This document shows positions 6,549 through 6,781 of a stretch of 6,781 bases of DNA, piece by piece. The notes beneath the pieces were generated by a model that was not told where the DNA came from, made no database searches, and saw only the letters and a program-made list of their open reading frames with translations. Source of the DNA: Flavobacterium sp. (GTDB taxonomy: Bacteria > Bacteroidota > Bacteroidia > Flavobacteriales > Flavobacteriaceae); NCBI GenBank assembly GCA_030151255.1, contig JASLED010000095.1, forward strand, positions 1-6,781. Reading direction: 5' to 3'. Position 1 is the first letter of the stretch; the number at the start of each line of letters is the position of its first letter. Position numbers and translations under genes: made by a program.

Positions 6549-6781
6549 TTATGAACCAAATTTTCTAACGTTTATTGTTTTTTGTTTTACTAGAATAATA
6601 AAAGGATCAAGTTTTATTACTTTTCCAGATTCTATAAAAACATTTGCAACAGTATTTTCGCAATACGCATTTTGTGGTAAACTCTTTTCTTGTAATACAA
6701 TATCATAATTACCAGTTGGTAAAAACACCATAAAATTTCCGTCTGCATCAGTATTTACTTTTTGTATAAGTTTTCCGTTTT
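6549..6781 (-). CDS. C-terminal end of a protein with a CarboxypepD_reg/CnaB-like domain (partial)
   Basis: The frame is open from the right edge to the TAA at 6549-6551, leaving 76 complete residues visible. The Met at 6729-6731 is internal, because coding continues upstream (NGKLIQKVNTDADGNF) to the edge. The motif NTDADGNFMVFLPTGNYDI fits the T-x-x-D/E-G-x-F-x-x-x-L-P-x-G-x-Y core of carboxypeptidase-regulatory-like or CnaB-type beta-sandwich domains. These are common in exported and surface proteins of Bacteroidetes. A second part, VFIESGKVIKLDPFIILV, fits the closing strands, followed by a short basic tail ending in KFGS. No T9SS sorting domain or catalytic motif is visible. The nature of the whole protein, including any upstream domains, cannot be told from this fragment. 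Confidence 0.75.
   Translation of the reverse strand, partial: NGKLIQKVNTDADGNFMVFLPTGNYDIVLQEKSLPQNAYCENTVANVFIESGKVIKLDPFIILVKQKTINVRKFGS

Overview
The window is AT-rich (about 30% GC by eye) and looks like a chromosomal stretch from a marine- or Flavobacterium-type Bacteroidetes. The signs are a type IX secretion (T9SS) C-terminal sorting domain, flavobacterial surface-protein modules (Ig_7-like, SprB-like and MBG repeats), signal peptides cleaved just before Gln, little use of Shine-Dalgarno sequences, and a promoter matching the Bacteroidetes TTTG / TAnnTTTG consensus. All family names come from recognising motifs by reading; no search was run.

Layout, left to right. (1) Bases 1-2995, plus strand: the C-terminal 997 residues of a giant modular surface adhesin. 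Its N-terminus lies outside the window, and it begins inside a near-identical 225-bp tandem repeat. It ends in a type A T9SS sorting domain and a strong terminator-like hairpin. (2) 3086-3976, plus: an outer-membrane beta-barrel protein with a signal peptide and a C-terminal Phe, probably a partner of the adhesin. (3) 3977-4553: AT-rich intergenic DNA with a perfect terminator for the plus-strand genes and a perfect 18-bp inverted repeat that fits a terminator for the minus-strand genes. (4) 4554-5277, minus: a two-gene unit 4 nt apart. The first gene encodes a small exported Cys-containing protein whose signal peptide has no in-frame ATG; the second encodes a two-helix PLDc_N-like membrane protein. 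(5) 5479-6215, plus: a clear promoter and a monocistronic gene for a short, divergent SAICAR-synthase-like (PurC) enzyme, followed by a terminator. (6) 6458-6781, minus: a terminator and the C-terminal end of a protein with a carboxypeptidase-regulatory/CnaB-like beta-sandwich.

Genes 1 and 2 plausibly work together at the cell surface. The other loci look independent, because each is bounded by its own hairpin. The points most worth a second look are the divergent stand-alone PurC-like enzyme, the broken or non-ATG start of the exported minus-strand protein, and the near-identical adhesin repeat. I see no phage, insertion sequence, CRISPR array, tRNA or rRNA, and no convincing new multi-gene system.
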